From Brevibacterium zhoupengii (GTDB lineage Bacteria > Actinomycetota > Actinomycetes > Actinomycetales > Brevibacteriaceae), in assembly GCF_021117425.1 (NCBI RefSeq), contig NZ_CP088298.1, forward strand, positions 1,736,001 through 1,800,000: a stretch of 64,000 nucleotides of DNA, read 5' to 3'. The notes under the pieces were generated by a model. It did no database searches. It saw nothing but the letters and a program-made list of their open reading frames with translations, and was not told the DNA's origin. Made by a program: the position numbers and the translations under genes. This document shows positions 23,988-32,743 of the stretch, piece by piece. Position 1 is the stretch's first letter; every line of letters begins with the position of its first letter.

Positions 23988-25403
23988 ATGAACCTCACCA
24001 CAGCATTCATCGATGGAACCTCCGCGACACCAGCGGGAACCTACGACAACATCGATCCGGCAACCGGAGAATGCATCGGCACAGTTGTCAGAAGCGGCAA
24101 GGACACGATTGACTCTGCTGTCGGAGCGGCTCGTCGCGCGCAACCATCGTGGGCACGGACGAAGACTGAAGACCGCGCCGACCTCATGCATGCATTCGCC
24201 GATCTGATCCTCAGCCATGCCGATGAGCTGGCGAAGCTGGAGACGGAAGACACCGGAAAGCCACTGACCCAGTCGCGGACCGATGCCGTAGTCACCGCTC
24301 GTTACTTCAAGTTCTACGGTCGAACGATCGAAGCCTATTACGGTGACTACCTTCCCGTTGACGAGGGCTTCCACGCCTTCAGCAGGCGCCAACCTCTGGG
24401 AGTCTGCGGCAGCATTGTGGCGTGGAACTATCCCATGCAGCTGTTCGGGCGCGCAGTCGCACCAGCCGTCGTGACCGGCAATACCATCGTGCTCAAGCCC
24501 GCAGATGAAACGCCTCGGACAGCCGTCCGATTGGCCGAATTAGCATCAGAGGCAGGTTTCCCGCCCGGTGTGATCAACATCGTTCCCGGTATCGGCACCG
24601 AGGCGGGGCAAGCGTTGGCAGAGCACCCTGACCTTGACCACATCGGATTCGTCGGGTCCAACCCGGTGGGCAAGATCATCGCAGCCAGTGCCGCGGAGAA
24701 CCTCATACCTGCCACCCTCGAGCTGGGCGGAAAGTCTCCCCACATCGTATTCCCGGATGCGGACCTGGACACTGTCGCCAGCTTCATCACCAAAGGCATC
24801 CTTCAGAACGCGGGGCAGACGTGCTCTGCCGGTTCGCGCCTGATCGTCCATAAGTCGATCGCTGAGGAACTCTATGCCAAGTTGGCGAAGAAGTTCGAGG
24901 CCACGAGCATCGGATCCGGCATGGACGACATGGACCTCGGACCGCTGGTGTCGACGAAGCAGCAGAACCGTGTCAAGACTTTCGTTGAGGAGGCAGAGGG
25001 CGAGTTGATCGTCGGCGGGGGTATCCCTCAGGACCGACCAGTCGGTGCGTATTACTCGCCGACGATCATCGCTCGAGTCGATCCATCGTCAAAGATTGCC
25101 AACGAAGAGGTCTTCGGACCGGTGCTCGTCACCATGGAGTTCGACAGTGAGGACGAAGCTGTCGGAATCGCCAATGGGACCGACTATGCGCTCATGGCCG
25201 CAGTTTGGACAAACGACGTATCACGAGCGCACCGCATGGCATTGGCTGTCGAAGCAGGACAGGTCTACGTCAATGCATTCGGAGCGGGCGGGGGAGTGGA
25301 ATATCCCTTCGGCGGGTTCAAGAAATCCGGGCACGGACGAGAGAAGGGCTATGAGGCGCTTGACGGGTACACAGCCACGAAGACCGTGATCATGAAGCTG
25401 TAG
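23988..25403 (+). CDS. NAD(P)-dependent aldehyde dehydrogenase
   Basis: A 471-residue member of the ALDH superfamily. The general base Glu245 is in LELGGKS, the nucleophile Cys279 in NAGQTCSAGSR, the oxyanion Asn in VAWNYPM, and the C-terminal EVFGPVL and PFGGFKKSGHGREKG are intact. It is closest in style to betaine/aryl aldehyde dehydrogenases (the RQPLGVCGSIVAWNYP segment). The ATG at 23988 has AGAAAG upstream; upstream in-frame codons would read through the large hairpin and are unlikely. It probably oxidises the aldehyde made by the preceding alcohol dehydrogenase. Confidence 0.93.
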   Translation: MNLTTAFIDGTSATPAGTYDNIDPATGECIGTVVRSGKDTIDSAVGAARRAQPSWARTKTEDRADLMHAFADLILSHADELAKLETEDTGKPLTQSRTDAVVTARYFKFYGRTIEAYYGDYLPVDEGFHAFSRRQPLGVCGSIVAWNYPMQLFGRAVAPAVVTGNTIVLKPADETPRTAVRLAELASEAGFPPGVINIVPGIGTEAGQALAEHPDLDHIGFVGSNPVGKIIAASAAENLIPATLELGGKSPHIVFPDADLDTVASFITKGILQNAGQTCSAGSRLIVHKSIAEELYAKLAKKFEATSIGSGMDDMDLGPLVSTKQQNRVKTFVEEAEGELIVGGGIPQDRPVGAYYSPTIIARVDPSSKIANEEVFGPVLVTMEFDSEDEAVGIANGTDYALMAAVWTNDVSRAHRMALAVEAGQVYVNAFGAGGGVEYPFGGFKKSGHGREKGYEALDGYTATKTVIMKL

Positions 25404-25512
25404 ACTGACGTGGCACAGCGGCAGGACACTCTTAGAAAATAGAGTTCGTCCGTCGCTCATTTTCCATCAGTCAACGCCGACTCACTGTCCGTACCGGTTT
25501 ACAGGGATCAGA

Positions 25513-26277
25513 ATGCCGCTTATTTTCAATGACGATGACAAACTTGGGACTCTGGCCTACGGCTCGCGATCAAACTACGTTGCCGCCGAGATCCGAGAAC
25601 TCATCGTCTCCGGCATTCTGATCCCGCGTGAACATCTGCGCATTGATGAAGTCGCGGAGTTCTTCAAGGTCTCAGCGACCCCGGTCCGCGAAGCACTGCA
25701 TCTGCTTCATGCCGAAGGCCTCATCGATCGGTCAGCCGGGAGCGGATTCCGGGTCCACCCTCTGACCGGGCAAGACATTGAAGACATCTTCTTGGCGCAT
25801 TCGTTCGTCGCCGGAGAGTTGGCGGCGCGAGCGGTGCCGAACATTACAGCGGACGACATGAGGGAGCTGCGAGCGATCAATCATGACACTCTTGCCCTCA
25901 TCGAGCGCGATCAATTGAACAGGCTCAATGAGGTCAACATGGGGTTTCACCAGCTGATCAATCGCGCGGCGAATTCGCCACGACTGAAATGGCTGACGTC
26001 GTTCTACCTGAAGTACATGCCGCAGAGACGATACGGACTGATCAGCAGGTGGCCTGAGATCACCGCGAACAGCCAAAAGAATCTGATTGCAGCGTTACAT
26101 GATTCCGACGTTGACGCAGCCAGAACAGCTGCGGAAAACAACGTGTTGAACGCTGGACGAGCTCTCGCAATGCACTTCTCGGAGAAGGTGCGTGATTCGC
26201 AGCAGAATTCCGAGGACGACGCCGAAGACCCAACGTCGAGCGCGGGCGGCGGCGGTGACGAAAACACCATCCGATAA
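25513..26277 (+). CDS. GntR-family regulator with FCD-type effector domain
   Basis: A 254-residue regulator. The winged helix is at residues about 22-85 (AAEIRELIVSGILIPREHLRIDEVAEFF, then ATPVREALHLLHAEGLI), and the all-helical FCD domain follows (EDIFLAHSFVAGELAARAV, MGFHQLINRAANSPRL, with metal-site histidines). AGGGATCAG precedes the ATG. It sits at the end of the lactonase/alcohol/aldehyde dehydrogenase run and 10 bp before a CoA transferase gene, so it most likely controls this catabolic block. The acidic, Gly-rich C-terminal tail (EDDAEDPTSSAGGGG) is not part of the domain. Confidence 0.92.
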   Translation: MPLIFNDDDKLGTLAYGSRSNYVAAEIRELIVSGILIPREHLRIDEVAEFFKVSATPVREALHLLHAEGLIDRSAGSGFRVHPLTGQDIEDIFLAHSFVAGELAARAVPNITADDMRELRAINHDTLALIERDQLNRLNEVNMGFHQLINRAANSPRLKWLTSFYLKYMPQRRYGLISRWPEITANSQKNLIAALHDSDVDAARTAAENNVLNAGRALAMHFSEKVRDSQQNSEDDAEDPTSSAGGGGDENTIR

Positions 26278-26287
26278 ACTCATGTGA

Positions 26288-27793
26288 ATGTCGAGAATTA
26301 CGTGCCCTGACCTGAGTTCGAAAGTCGTCACCGCGGACAAAGCGGCTGTTCACATCGGTCACGGCGACCGCGTCGCCATGAGCGGGTTCACCGGTTCGGG
26401 GTACCCGAAATCTGTGCCCGGGGCGATTGCCGAGCAGGCTCGTCGCGAACACGACGAAGGTCGCGATTTCGGCATCGAACTGTGGACCGGTGCCTCGACC
26501 GCACCAGAACTCGACGGAGTGCTCGCCGAGGCGGGAGCCGTGAGCAAGCGACTGCCATTCCAGTCGGACCCGGCAATGCGAAAATCGATCAACGCCGGCG
26601 ACACCGAATACGTCGACACACACCTCAGCCATTCGGCCCAGCAGGCCTGGTTCGGCTTCTACGGCAACCTCGACGTCGCCGTCGTCGAAGTCGCAGCGAT
26701 CCTGCCCAACGGTCTGCTGGTTCCCGGCAGCTCGGTGGGCAACTCGAAGACCTGGCTCGACCTGGCCGACAAGGTCATTCTCGAGGTCAACGACTGGCAC
26801 CCGCGCTCCTACGAAGGCTTCCACGACGTCTACTACGGCACCCGCCGCCCACCCGAGCGTCTGCCCATCCAACTGCTGGAACCGATGCAGCGCATCGGCG
26901 ACCCCTACCTGCGCGTGGATCCATCCAAGGTCGTTGCCGTCGTTGAGACGAACGCCCCTGACCGGAACCTGCCGTTCAAAGCAGCCGACGAGGATTCGAA
27001 GGCGATTGCCGCCCACCTCGTGGACTTCCTGCGCCACGAGATCACAGCCGACAGACTGCCACCCGAACTGCTGCCGCTGCAGTCGGGCGTCGGCAATGTC
27101 GCCAACGCCGTGATGGGCAACCTGGCCGACAGCGAATTCGAAGGCCTGACCGCCTACACGGAGGTCATCCAGGACGGGATGCTCGACCTTATCGACAACG
27201 GGAAACTCGCCTCCGTCTCGGCGACAGCCTTCTCACTCTCGGCCGAGCGGGCCGCGGACTTCAACGAGAACATCGAGTCCTACAAGGGGCGCATCCTCCT
27301 GCGCACGCAGGAGATGTCGAACCATCCGGAGGCCATCCGCCGCCTCGGCGTCATTGCGATCAACGGAATGGTCGAGGCCGATATCTACGGCAATGTGAAC
27401 TCCACCCACGTCATGGGCTCGTCGATCATCAACGGCATCGGCGGATCCGGCGACTTCGCCCGCAACGCCTACCTCAACTTCTTCGTGTCGAACTCGGTGG
27501 CCAAGGATGGTGCGATCTCGTCGATCGTGCCCTTCGCCAGCCACATCGACCACACCGAACACGACACTCAGATCCTCGTCACCGAGCAGGGACTGGCCGA
27601 TCTGCGCGGACTTTCCCCGGTGGCCCGAGCCCGCAAGATCATCGCCAACTGTGCGCACCCGGACTACAGGGACCGCCTCGGCGATTATCTGGATCGGGCG
27701 ATCGCAGAGAATCCGAACGGACGGCACACCCCGCATCTGCTGGGCGAGGCTCTGTCTTGGCATGGGAATTTCCAGGCCAACGGGAGTATGTGA
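26288..27793 (+). CDS. Acetyl-CoA hydrolase/transferase family (succinyl-CoA:acetate-type CoA transferase)
   Basis: A 501-residue class I CoA transferase. The catalytic glutamate lies in TAYTEVIQDGMLDL at about residue 293, and the family motifs GFTGSGYPKSVP, PGSSVGNSKTW, INGIGGSGDFARNAYL and VTEQGLADLRGLSP are present. Length fits the SucC/Cat1/AarC type that moves CoA between succinyl-CoA and acetate or a similar acid. It starts 10 bp after the GntR gene with no obvious ribosome binding site, so it is probably translated from the same transcript. It could activate the carboxylic acid made by the aldehyde dehydrogenase, closing an alcohol-to-acyl-CoA route. Confidence 0.92.
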   Translation: MSRITCPDLSSKVVTADKAAVHIGHGDRVAMSGFTGSGYPKSVPGAIAEQARREHDEGRDFGIELWTGASTAPELDGVLAEAGAVSKRLPFQSDPAMRKSINAGDTEYVDTHLSHSAQQAWFGFYGNLDVAVVEVAAILPNGLLVPGSSVGNSKTWLDLADKVILEVNDWHPRSYEGFHDVYYGTRRPPERLPIQLLEPMQRIGDPYLRVDPSKVVAVVETNAPDRNLPFKAADEDSKAIAAHLVDFLRHEITADRLPPELLPLQSGVGNVANAVMGNLADSEFEGLTAYTEVIQDGMLDLIDNGKLASVSATAFSLSAERAADFNENIESYKGRILLRTQEMSNHPEAIRRLGVIAINGMVEADIYGNVNSTHVMGSSIINGIGGSGDFARNAYLNFFVSNSVAKDGAISSIVPFASHIDHTEHDTQILVTEQGLADLRGLSPVARARKIIANCAHPDYRDRLGDYLDRAIAENPNGRHTPHLLGEALSWHGNFQANGSM

Positions 27794-27830
27794 CGTCTGC
27801 CTGTGCGGTTGCCCGATTCAGGGTGCCGAA

Positions 27831-27873
27831 CTATTCGTCGATCCCGCACCACCTATTCGTCGATCCCGCACCA
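27831..27873. repeat. Tandem 21-bp duplication spanning the M20 stop codon
   Basis: The 21-mer beginning CTATTCGTCGATCC occurs at 27831-27851 and again, identical, at 27853-27873. The second copy contains the last codons and the TAG of the leftward M20 gene; the first copy lies just past the stop, so the end of the gene has been duplicated. Confidence 0.9.
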
Positions 27874-29124
27874 TTCGGCGATGAAGAGAGCCATGGACTT
27901 CGTGCACCTGCGCACTGATTCGATGCTCACGCGCTCGTCGAATCCGTGGATGCTCTCCGAGACGGGGCCGTAGACCAGCGTCGGCATCTGGCCGTAGTTG
28001 ATGAAGACCCGACCGTCGAGATAGCCGGGAGTGGTGAAACTGGTGAGCTCGGCGCCGAAGGCTTGCTGGTGAGTGCGTTCGAGCAGCTCTTCGGCATCGC
28101 TGCCGGGCTCGAGGACGTAGCCGTCGGCGTAGAACCCGTTGGGAGTCAGGACAGTTTCAAAGGTCGGGTGTGAACGCGCTCCGGCATCACTCACGCACTT
28201 TTCGACCTCGGCCCAGGCATCATCGGCGTTCGTTCCGGGATAGGTGGCCACGCGGACCTGGAGTTCGCACCAGGCAGGCACGCTCGAGGGCCAGTCGCCG
28301 CCGCGGATCTCCCCGAAGTTGAAATTGATGGGATGGTCGAGATCCTCGAAATACGGATGCTCGGCCTTGCGGTCATTCCAGGTCTGTTCAAGCACGCGCA
28401 GAGCCTGCATCACATTGAACGCGGCATCGATGGCGTTGAAGCCGTTGGCCATCTCGCGCGGGTGAGTGGGGTTGCCGGTGACCCGGACCGTGAACCAGAG
28501 GACCCCCACATTGGCTCTGACCAGGGCATCTTCCTCAGGCTCAGAGATGATGACCGCGTCCGCGGTGTATCCGCGCAACAGAGCGGCCAAGGATCCGTTT
28601 CCGGTGCATTCCTCTTCGACGACTGACTGGAGGTGAACACGACCGGTGAGGTCGAAGCCGGCTTTACGGATGGCATCGAAGGCGAACAGGTTCGCGACGA
28701 GCCCTGCCTTCATATCTCCGGCACCGCGGCCATACATCCAACCATCGGCCACCTCGGCGTCCCACGGAGAACGAGACCATTTCTCCTCCGGTCCCTGCGG
28801 CACGACATCGATGTGGCCGTTGAGGATCAGGGACTTCCCGACGTCCTGGGTGGGCTGGTACGTGCCGACGACATTGGTCATCCCTGTGTAGTCGACGGTG
28901 GAGGGGCCGAAGCCCGGGTGTGCCTTCAGCTCGGGGGAGTCGATGGCCCACCGGTCGGTGTCAAGGCCGAGCCTGTGCAGGTGGGACTCGATCAGATCCT
29001 GTGCCGGTTCCTCATGTTCACGTTTGGACGGCGAGTTCACCAGCTCGGCGGTCGCCGCCAGCTGTTCGTCGAATTGGGCGTCGACTGCCGCGAGGATTCG
29101 TTGTTGTGCGTCCTTGGTGATCAT
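27853..29124 (-). CDS. M20 family metallopeptidase (ArgE/DapE/ACY1-like)
   Basis: A 423-residue deacylase/peptidase. Metal ligands appear in LILNGHIDVVPQG, then GRGAGDMKAGLVAN (catalytic Asp), VVEEECTGNGS (Glu pair) and the C-terminal DGRVFINYGQMPTLVYGP, where ArgE/DapE enzymes have the last ligand region. AAGGAGAACCG precedes the ATG at 29124. It hydrolyses an N-acyl amino acid or small peptide. The PucR regulator and a MatC-like permease lie upstream on the same strand, suggesting uptake and hydrolysis of an acylated amino acid or dicarboxylate conjugate under PucR control. Confidence 0.9.
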   Translation of the reverse strand: MITKDAQQRILAAVDAQFDEQLAATAELVNSPSKREHEEPAQDLIESHLHRLGLDTDRWAIDSPELKAHPGFGPSTVDYTGMTNVVGTYQPTQDVGKSLILNGHIDVVPQGPEEKWSRSPWDAEVADGWMYGRGAGDMKAGLVANLFAFDAIRKAGFDLTGRVHLQSVVEEECTGNGSLAALLRGYTADAVIISEPEEDALVRANVGVLWFTVRVTGNPTHPREMANGFNAIDAAFNVMQALRVLEQTWNDRKAEHPYFEDLDHPINFNFGEIRGGDWPSSVPAWCELQVRVATYPGTNADDAWAEVEKCVSDAGARSHPTFETVLTPNGFYADGYVLEPGSDAEELLERTHQQAFGAELTSFTTPGYLDGRVFINYGQMPTLVYGPVSESIHGFDERVSIESVRRCTKSMALFIAEWCGIDE

Positions 29125-29274
29125 CGGTTCTCCTTCGAGCGCTGCTCGTTCAGGTTTCGGGTGCTGATTCGAGACTAGGGGAGCGCGGGTAGATGGTCAT
29201 TGGACGAATGTCTCGGCTTTGAGCATCGAGATGTGCATTTGAACCTCCGAGCCGGACAGCGTCGATCAGCACCA

Positions 29275-30393
29275 CTAGGTGTCTTGGGTCAAGATCAGCG
29301 CGATCGCGGCATCACGGGGAATGGTCACGTCCAGACCAGTGATGTCGTGGAAGGACTGCAGACGTTTGAACACGGTGTTCCTATGGACATAGAGCGAGTC
29401 AGCTGCCTCCTGAACCGAACCGTTTTCCAGGTAGGCGGCGATGGTTGCGGCCAGACGCTTCAACCTCCCGTTGAGCCCTTCGCCCACCGAGGTGGCAAAA
29501 TCGCCGAGCAGTTCATGCTCGAAGCCGCTGATGCGAGTCTCCACCGCAGTGCGGACGATGGCGGCGAATCCTTCCTTCAACGTGACCGCAGAGCGACCCG
29601 GATGAAGCTCGCCGAGGTGTTTGGCCAGTGCCGCTGCCCGTGACACCTGCCCCAATCCGTCGATCTTCGAGATGTATCCGCCTGCGAGTTCGGGCAGTTC
29701 GTCGACCAGGGTGATCAGCTTGCGCCGATGTCGGAACAGATAGGTCATCTGTTCGTCTTCGTAGGAATGCGCCTCGAGGGCCGGGAAGCTCTCCTCCAGA
29801 TCGTCGGTTACGACATCGGTGGGAAGTGCAATGAGTTCGAATTCACCGTCGCCTCTCATGCCAAGCACATTGGCGATGGCACTGATGTCGTCATCGTCGG
29901 CGTGACCGGAGAACAGTTTTGTCAGAGCACGTTCGCGGGCGGTTCTGCGCGAACGCGCCATTTCCCCCGTCTCGTTGAGAAAGGACTGCTGCACTTCTGT
30001 CGCATATCTTTCCACCACGTCGAGGACGCGTTCCCCGTAGTCCATGAGCACCCCGGTGAGATCTGGTTGCGCGGCCCGATGGAGTGCTCGCCATAGCACC
30101 CGAAAGTTGATGCGCACAGCCTCAGTGAATTGATCGACTCGCAGGCCCTGCCTGGCACGTCGTCGTCCCAGAGCATCTGGAAGGGACGATTCGTCGGCCG
30201 TATGTTCAGCGGTTGAGAGTCGACGGAGGAAAAGGTCGAAGACCTGCTCAGCGGTGCCGGTGAGATCGGAGACGGGAACACGACCGTGGTTGTAGCCTTC
30301 ATGCTGAGTAAGTTCGGCAATGAAGTCGTTGAGAAGCTGCGGGGTGTCCTGTCGCACTCGCTCGAGGAGTTCATGCCAAAGCGGATCGTTCAT
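29275..30393 (-). CDS. PucR-type helix-turn-helix regulator (CdaR/PucR C-terminal domain)
   Basis: A 372-residue regulator. The N-terminal RsbRD-like helical domain (LLERVRQDTPQLLNDFIAEL, FRVLWRALHRAA) is followed by a degenerate GGDEF-like middle part and a C-terminal PucR/HTH_30 helix-turn-helix (LAATIAAYLENGSVQEAADSLYVHRNTVFKRLQSFHDITGLDV). No effector motif is readable. The ATG at 30393 gives the usual family N-terminus; an in-frame ATG at 30408 is possible and neither has a strong ribosome binding site. It lies between the MatC-like permease and the M20 peptidase on the same strand and may control both. Confidence 0.88.
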   Translation of the reverse strand: MNDPLWHELLERVRQDTPQLLNDFIAELTQHEGYNHGRVPVSDLTGTAEQVFDLFLRRLSTAEHTADESSLPDALGRRRARQGLRVDQFTEAVRINFRVLWRALHRAAQPDLTGVLMDYGERVLDVVERYATEVQQSFLNETGEMARSRRTARERALTKLFSGHADDDDISAIANVLGMRGDGEFELIALPTDVVTDDLEESFPALEAHSYEDEQMTYLFRHRRKLITLVDELPELAGGYISKIDGLGQVSRAAALAKHLGELHPGRSAVTLKEGFAAIVRTAVETRISGFEHELLGDFATSVGEGLNGRLKRLAATIAAYLENGSVQEAADSLYVHRNTVFKRLQSFHDITGLDVTIPRDAAIALILTQDT

Positions 30394-30505
30394 ACTGCAT
30401 TGTTGCATCGAGGGACTCAAGCCTGGTGAGTTGAGGGACCTGGCCGAGACGAACGGACGCCTGGTCAGGGAGTTCACGGTGTCAGCACCCTCGACAGGTC
30501 AGGAC

Positions 30506-31789
30506 TCACCTCGTGAGAATCGTCGGCACCGCTGCGACCACCCAAGCCAATCCGGGACCGATGAGGCACATGAGGCCGGCATATCCGATCATCTGCTTGT
30601 AGTAGCGGTCACGGATCGTTGAGTGCACATTGGCCAGCAGCATGGCACCGTTGGTCGAGAACGGGCTGATGTCGACGATGGTTGCCGCGATCGCCAGCGC
30701 GGCAACGAAGCCTCCCACGTGGACGTCGCCTGATTCGAGAAACGGCACGGCCAGGGCGATGACGACGCCGATGATCGCCAAGGATGACGCCAGTGCAGAG
30801 ATGAGGCCTGACATGTAGAAGAGCAGCAGGGCAGCCAGCAGAGGGATGCCGATCGCCGAGATCCCGGCGGAAACCCACTCGACAGTGCCCGCGGCTTGGA
30901 GAACCGAAATGTAGGTGAGCACCCCGGTGATGAGGATGACGACCGACCAGGACACCTTGGTCATCGCGGCCTTGCCCGCTGCCGGGTTGATGAAGGTGAG
31001 CACGATGGCGATCGTGATCGTCACGATCCCGACATCCCAGCTGAAGATCAGCACGGACAGTGCCATGGCGATCAGCCCGATCAGGGTCGGAACCTGGCTT
31101 CGCGTCAAGCGGATGGTGTCGGTTTCGACTGCGGAGGTCCCGGTTTCGGGACTCTTGGTTTCGGCGGACAAGGCGTCGTCCGCCTCGGCGCGCAATCCGG
31201 GTCGACGATGCAGGACGAAGTAGACGACGAGAGCGAAGACCAGGTTGAAGATCAGCGGCGCCAAGAACAACGACAACGGGGTCGGAGTCAGGCCATTCTT
31301 GGCGAGGTAGTCGTTGATGAAGATGCCATAGACGCTGATGGGGGAGAAGGCGCCGGCCAATGTGCCGTGGACGACGAGGAGGCCGACCATGAACTGATTG
31401 ATCCGATGCTTACGCGCGAACGACAATGCCAGCGGGGCGATGATGGCCACGGCGAAGAGTGCGCCCAGTGCGATCAGAATCGCGGTGAGGGCGAAGAAGA
31501 TCCACGGCATGAGCGAGGTCCGGCCGCCGACGAGCCTGACGCACCAATGGACGATGACCTCGATGACGCCGTTGTTCTGAGCAAACCCGAACAGATAAGT
31601 CAGGCCCACGAGCGTGAGGAACAAGTCGACAGGGAATCCGGCGAGGAATTCCTCCGGCGCTTGGTGGAGGACGAGTCCGCCGACCCCTGCCGCAGCAACA
31701 AAGCCCAGCAGGCCCATGTTGATGTCGCGCCAGGTGCCGATAACAAACATCAGTCCGAGGACGATCACGCAGATCAGTTCAGCACTCAT
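30506..31789 (-). CDS. MatC/SLC13-like carboxylate permease
   Basis: A 427-residue membrane protein with about 11-12 helices. The opening LICVIVLGLMFVIGTWRDINMGLLGF and the early GFPVDLFLTLVGLTYLFGFAQNNG match the MatC (malonate/dicarboxylate carrier) N-terminal family of the ion transporter superfamily. The internally repeated HGTLAGAFSPISVYGIF and ATIVDISPFSTNGAMLLANV segments are the twin substrate loops (SPIS, SPFSTNG). A charged cytoplasmic loop (about 205-235) separates the halves. Likely imports a di- or monocarboxylate or acyl amino acid. It heads the leftward permease-PucR-M20 group. Confidence 0.83.
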   Translation of the reverse strand: MSAELICVIVLGLMFVIGTWRDINMGLLGFVAAAGVGGLVLHQAPEEFLAGFPVDLFLTLVGLTYLFGFAQNNGVIEVIVHWCVRLVGGRTSLMPWIFFALTAILIALGALFAVAIIAPLALSFARKHRINQFMVGLLVVHGTLAGAFSPISVYGIFINDYLAKNGLTPTPLSLFLAPLIFNLVFALVVYFVLHRRPGLRAEADDALSAETKSPETGTSAVETDTIRLTRSQVPTLIGLIAMALSVLIFSWDVGIVTITIAIVLTFINPAAGKAAMTKVSWSVVILITGVLTYISVLQAAGTVEWVSAGISAIGIPLLAALLLFYMSGLISALASSLAIIGVVIALAVPFLESGDVHVGGFVAALAIAATIVDISPFSTNGAMLLANVHSTIRDRYYKQMIGYAGLMCLIGPGLAWVVAAVPTILTR

Positions 31790-32260
31790 GGGAGCAGCGT
31801 CTCCTTCATCTTCACAATTGCGATTGCCGGCGTCACGTTATTGCGCGACACGGTTGTGCCGGGTGTCTTTTGCGGCGGGCGCAGTTGCAGCGTGGCTGGC
31901 TGCGACCGGGTGCGGTTGCAGCGTGGCTGCAGATGAAACCGCACGTCACACGCTCCTCAACCTAAACGAAATCTCACTTACTGACCGCGCTATCTCGCAA
32001 TGTAGGCGGTGGTGGGGTGACTTCGGTTCGGCTCTCGAGGCGGCATACGTAGTGGATAGCTGTTGCAGAAATCTATCCAATCCGGACAGTGCGCTGGATC
32101 ACCAGATCATTAGAGTTTCACTCAGCCGCATCATCGCCCGCCACCAGCTGTAACGCTGCAGGGCACCGACATCGCCCGATACCGCCCGCGACCTACTGAC
32201 ATTGCCGACGCTTCCGACAATTCCTGACTCTGCTGACACCCATGAAAGTTGAGGATCTCC
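31790..32260. other. 471-bp intergenic region between divergent genes
   Basis: No convincing ORF or RNA gene was found. It contains a pair of 15-bp direct repeats (listed separately) nearer the MatC-like gene, and AT-richer DNA around 31940-32060 suited to promoters. It is the longest gene-free stretch of the window. Confidence 0.6.
31884..31929. promoter_or_regulatory. Two 15-bp direct repeats, 31 bp apart
   Basis: GTTGCAGCGTGGCTG occurs exactly at 31884-31898 and 31915-31929. The offset is 31 bp, about three helical turns, so two dimers could bind on the same face of the DNA. The nearest gene is the MatC-like permease, whose start is 94 bp away; PucR is a candidate binder by proximity only. 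Confidence 0.45.
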
Positions 32261-32743
32261 ATGCACATCGATGTGATTGCACCCAGCCACGCCGAGGTAC
32301 TCCGCGCGGCTGACAGCATCGTCGCCGCATTTGCCGCCACCGATACACATGCATACTTCGCGGCTTTTGCACCCGACGCCACATTCATCTTCCATCCCGA
32401 GAACCACCGTTTGGACTCGCGTGCAGAGTACGAGGAGACCTGGAACTCATGGATAGCCGAGGGCTGGTCAGTCGCCGACTGCGTCTCCTCAGCCAGGCTT
32501 TCGCAGACTTTCCCGGGTGGAGCGGTCTTCTCTCACACCGTCGATACGACGGTGACGACGTCGGACGGCACGGAATCGTACCGGGAACGTGAGAGCATCA
32601 TCTTCCGCCACCTCGGCGACGGAAATCTCCTAGCAATCCACGAGCACCTGTCGACTGTCCCCGACTCTGCACCCGCGGATACGTTGGCTGACACAGGGTC
32701 CAATGTTGCTGAACCCATCGTCGCGGAGGCGGTGGCGCAGTGA
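32261..32743 (+). CDS. NTF2-like (SnoaL-fold) protein
   Basis: A 160-residue protein with the cystatin-like NTF2 fold signatures: AADSIVAAFAATDTHAYFAAFAPDATFIFHP, a middle YEETWNSWIAEGW and a beta-rich end (FSHTVDTTVTTSDGTESYRERESIIFRHLGDGNLLAIHEHLS). Such proteins bind or isomerise small ligands. The ATG at 32261 has GAGGATCTCC upstream. Its stop overlaps the GTG start of the NCS1 permease (GTGA at 32740-32743), so it is translationally coupled to a nucleobase-type transporter and may act on the imported compound. About 20 C-terminal residues are low-complexity. Confidence 0.82.
   Translation: MHIDVIAPSHAEVLRAADSIVAAFAATDTHAYFAAFAPDATFIFHPENHRLDSRAEYEETWNSWIAEGWSVADCVSSARLSQTFPGGAVFSHTVDTTVTTSDGTESYRERESIIFRHLGDGNLLAIHEHLSTVPDSAPADTLADTGSNVAEPIVAEAVAQ

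Noticed and set aside
31790-32260. A hidden small gene or RNA in the longest gene-free stretch
   Set aside because: No frame with a ribosome binding site and sensible composition, no tRNA-like fold and no strong hairpin was seen; only direct repeats remain.
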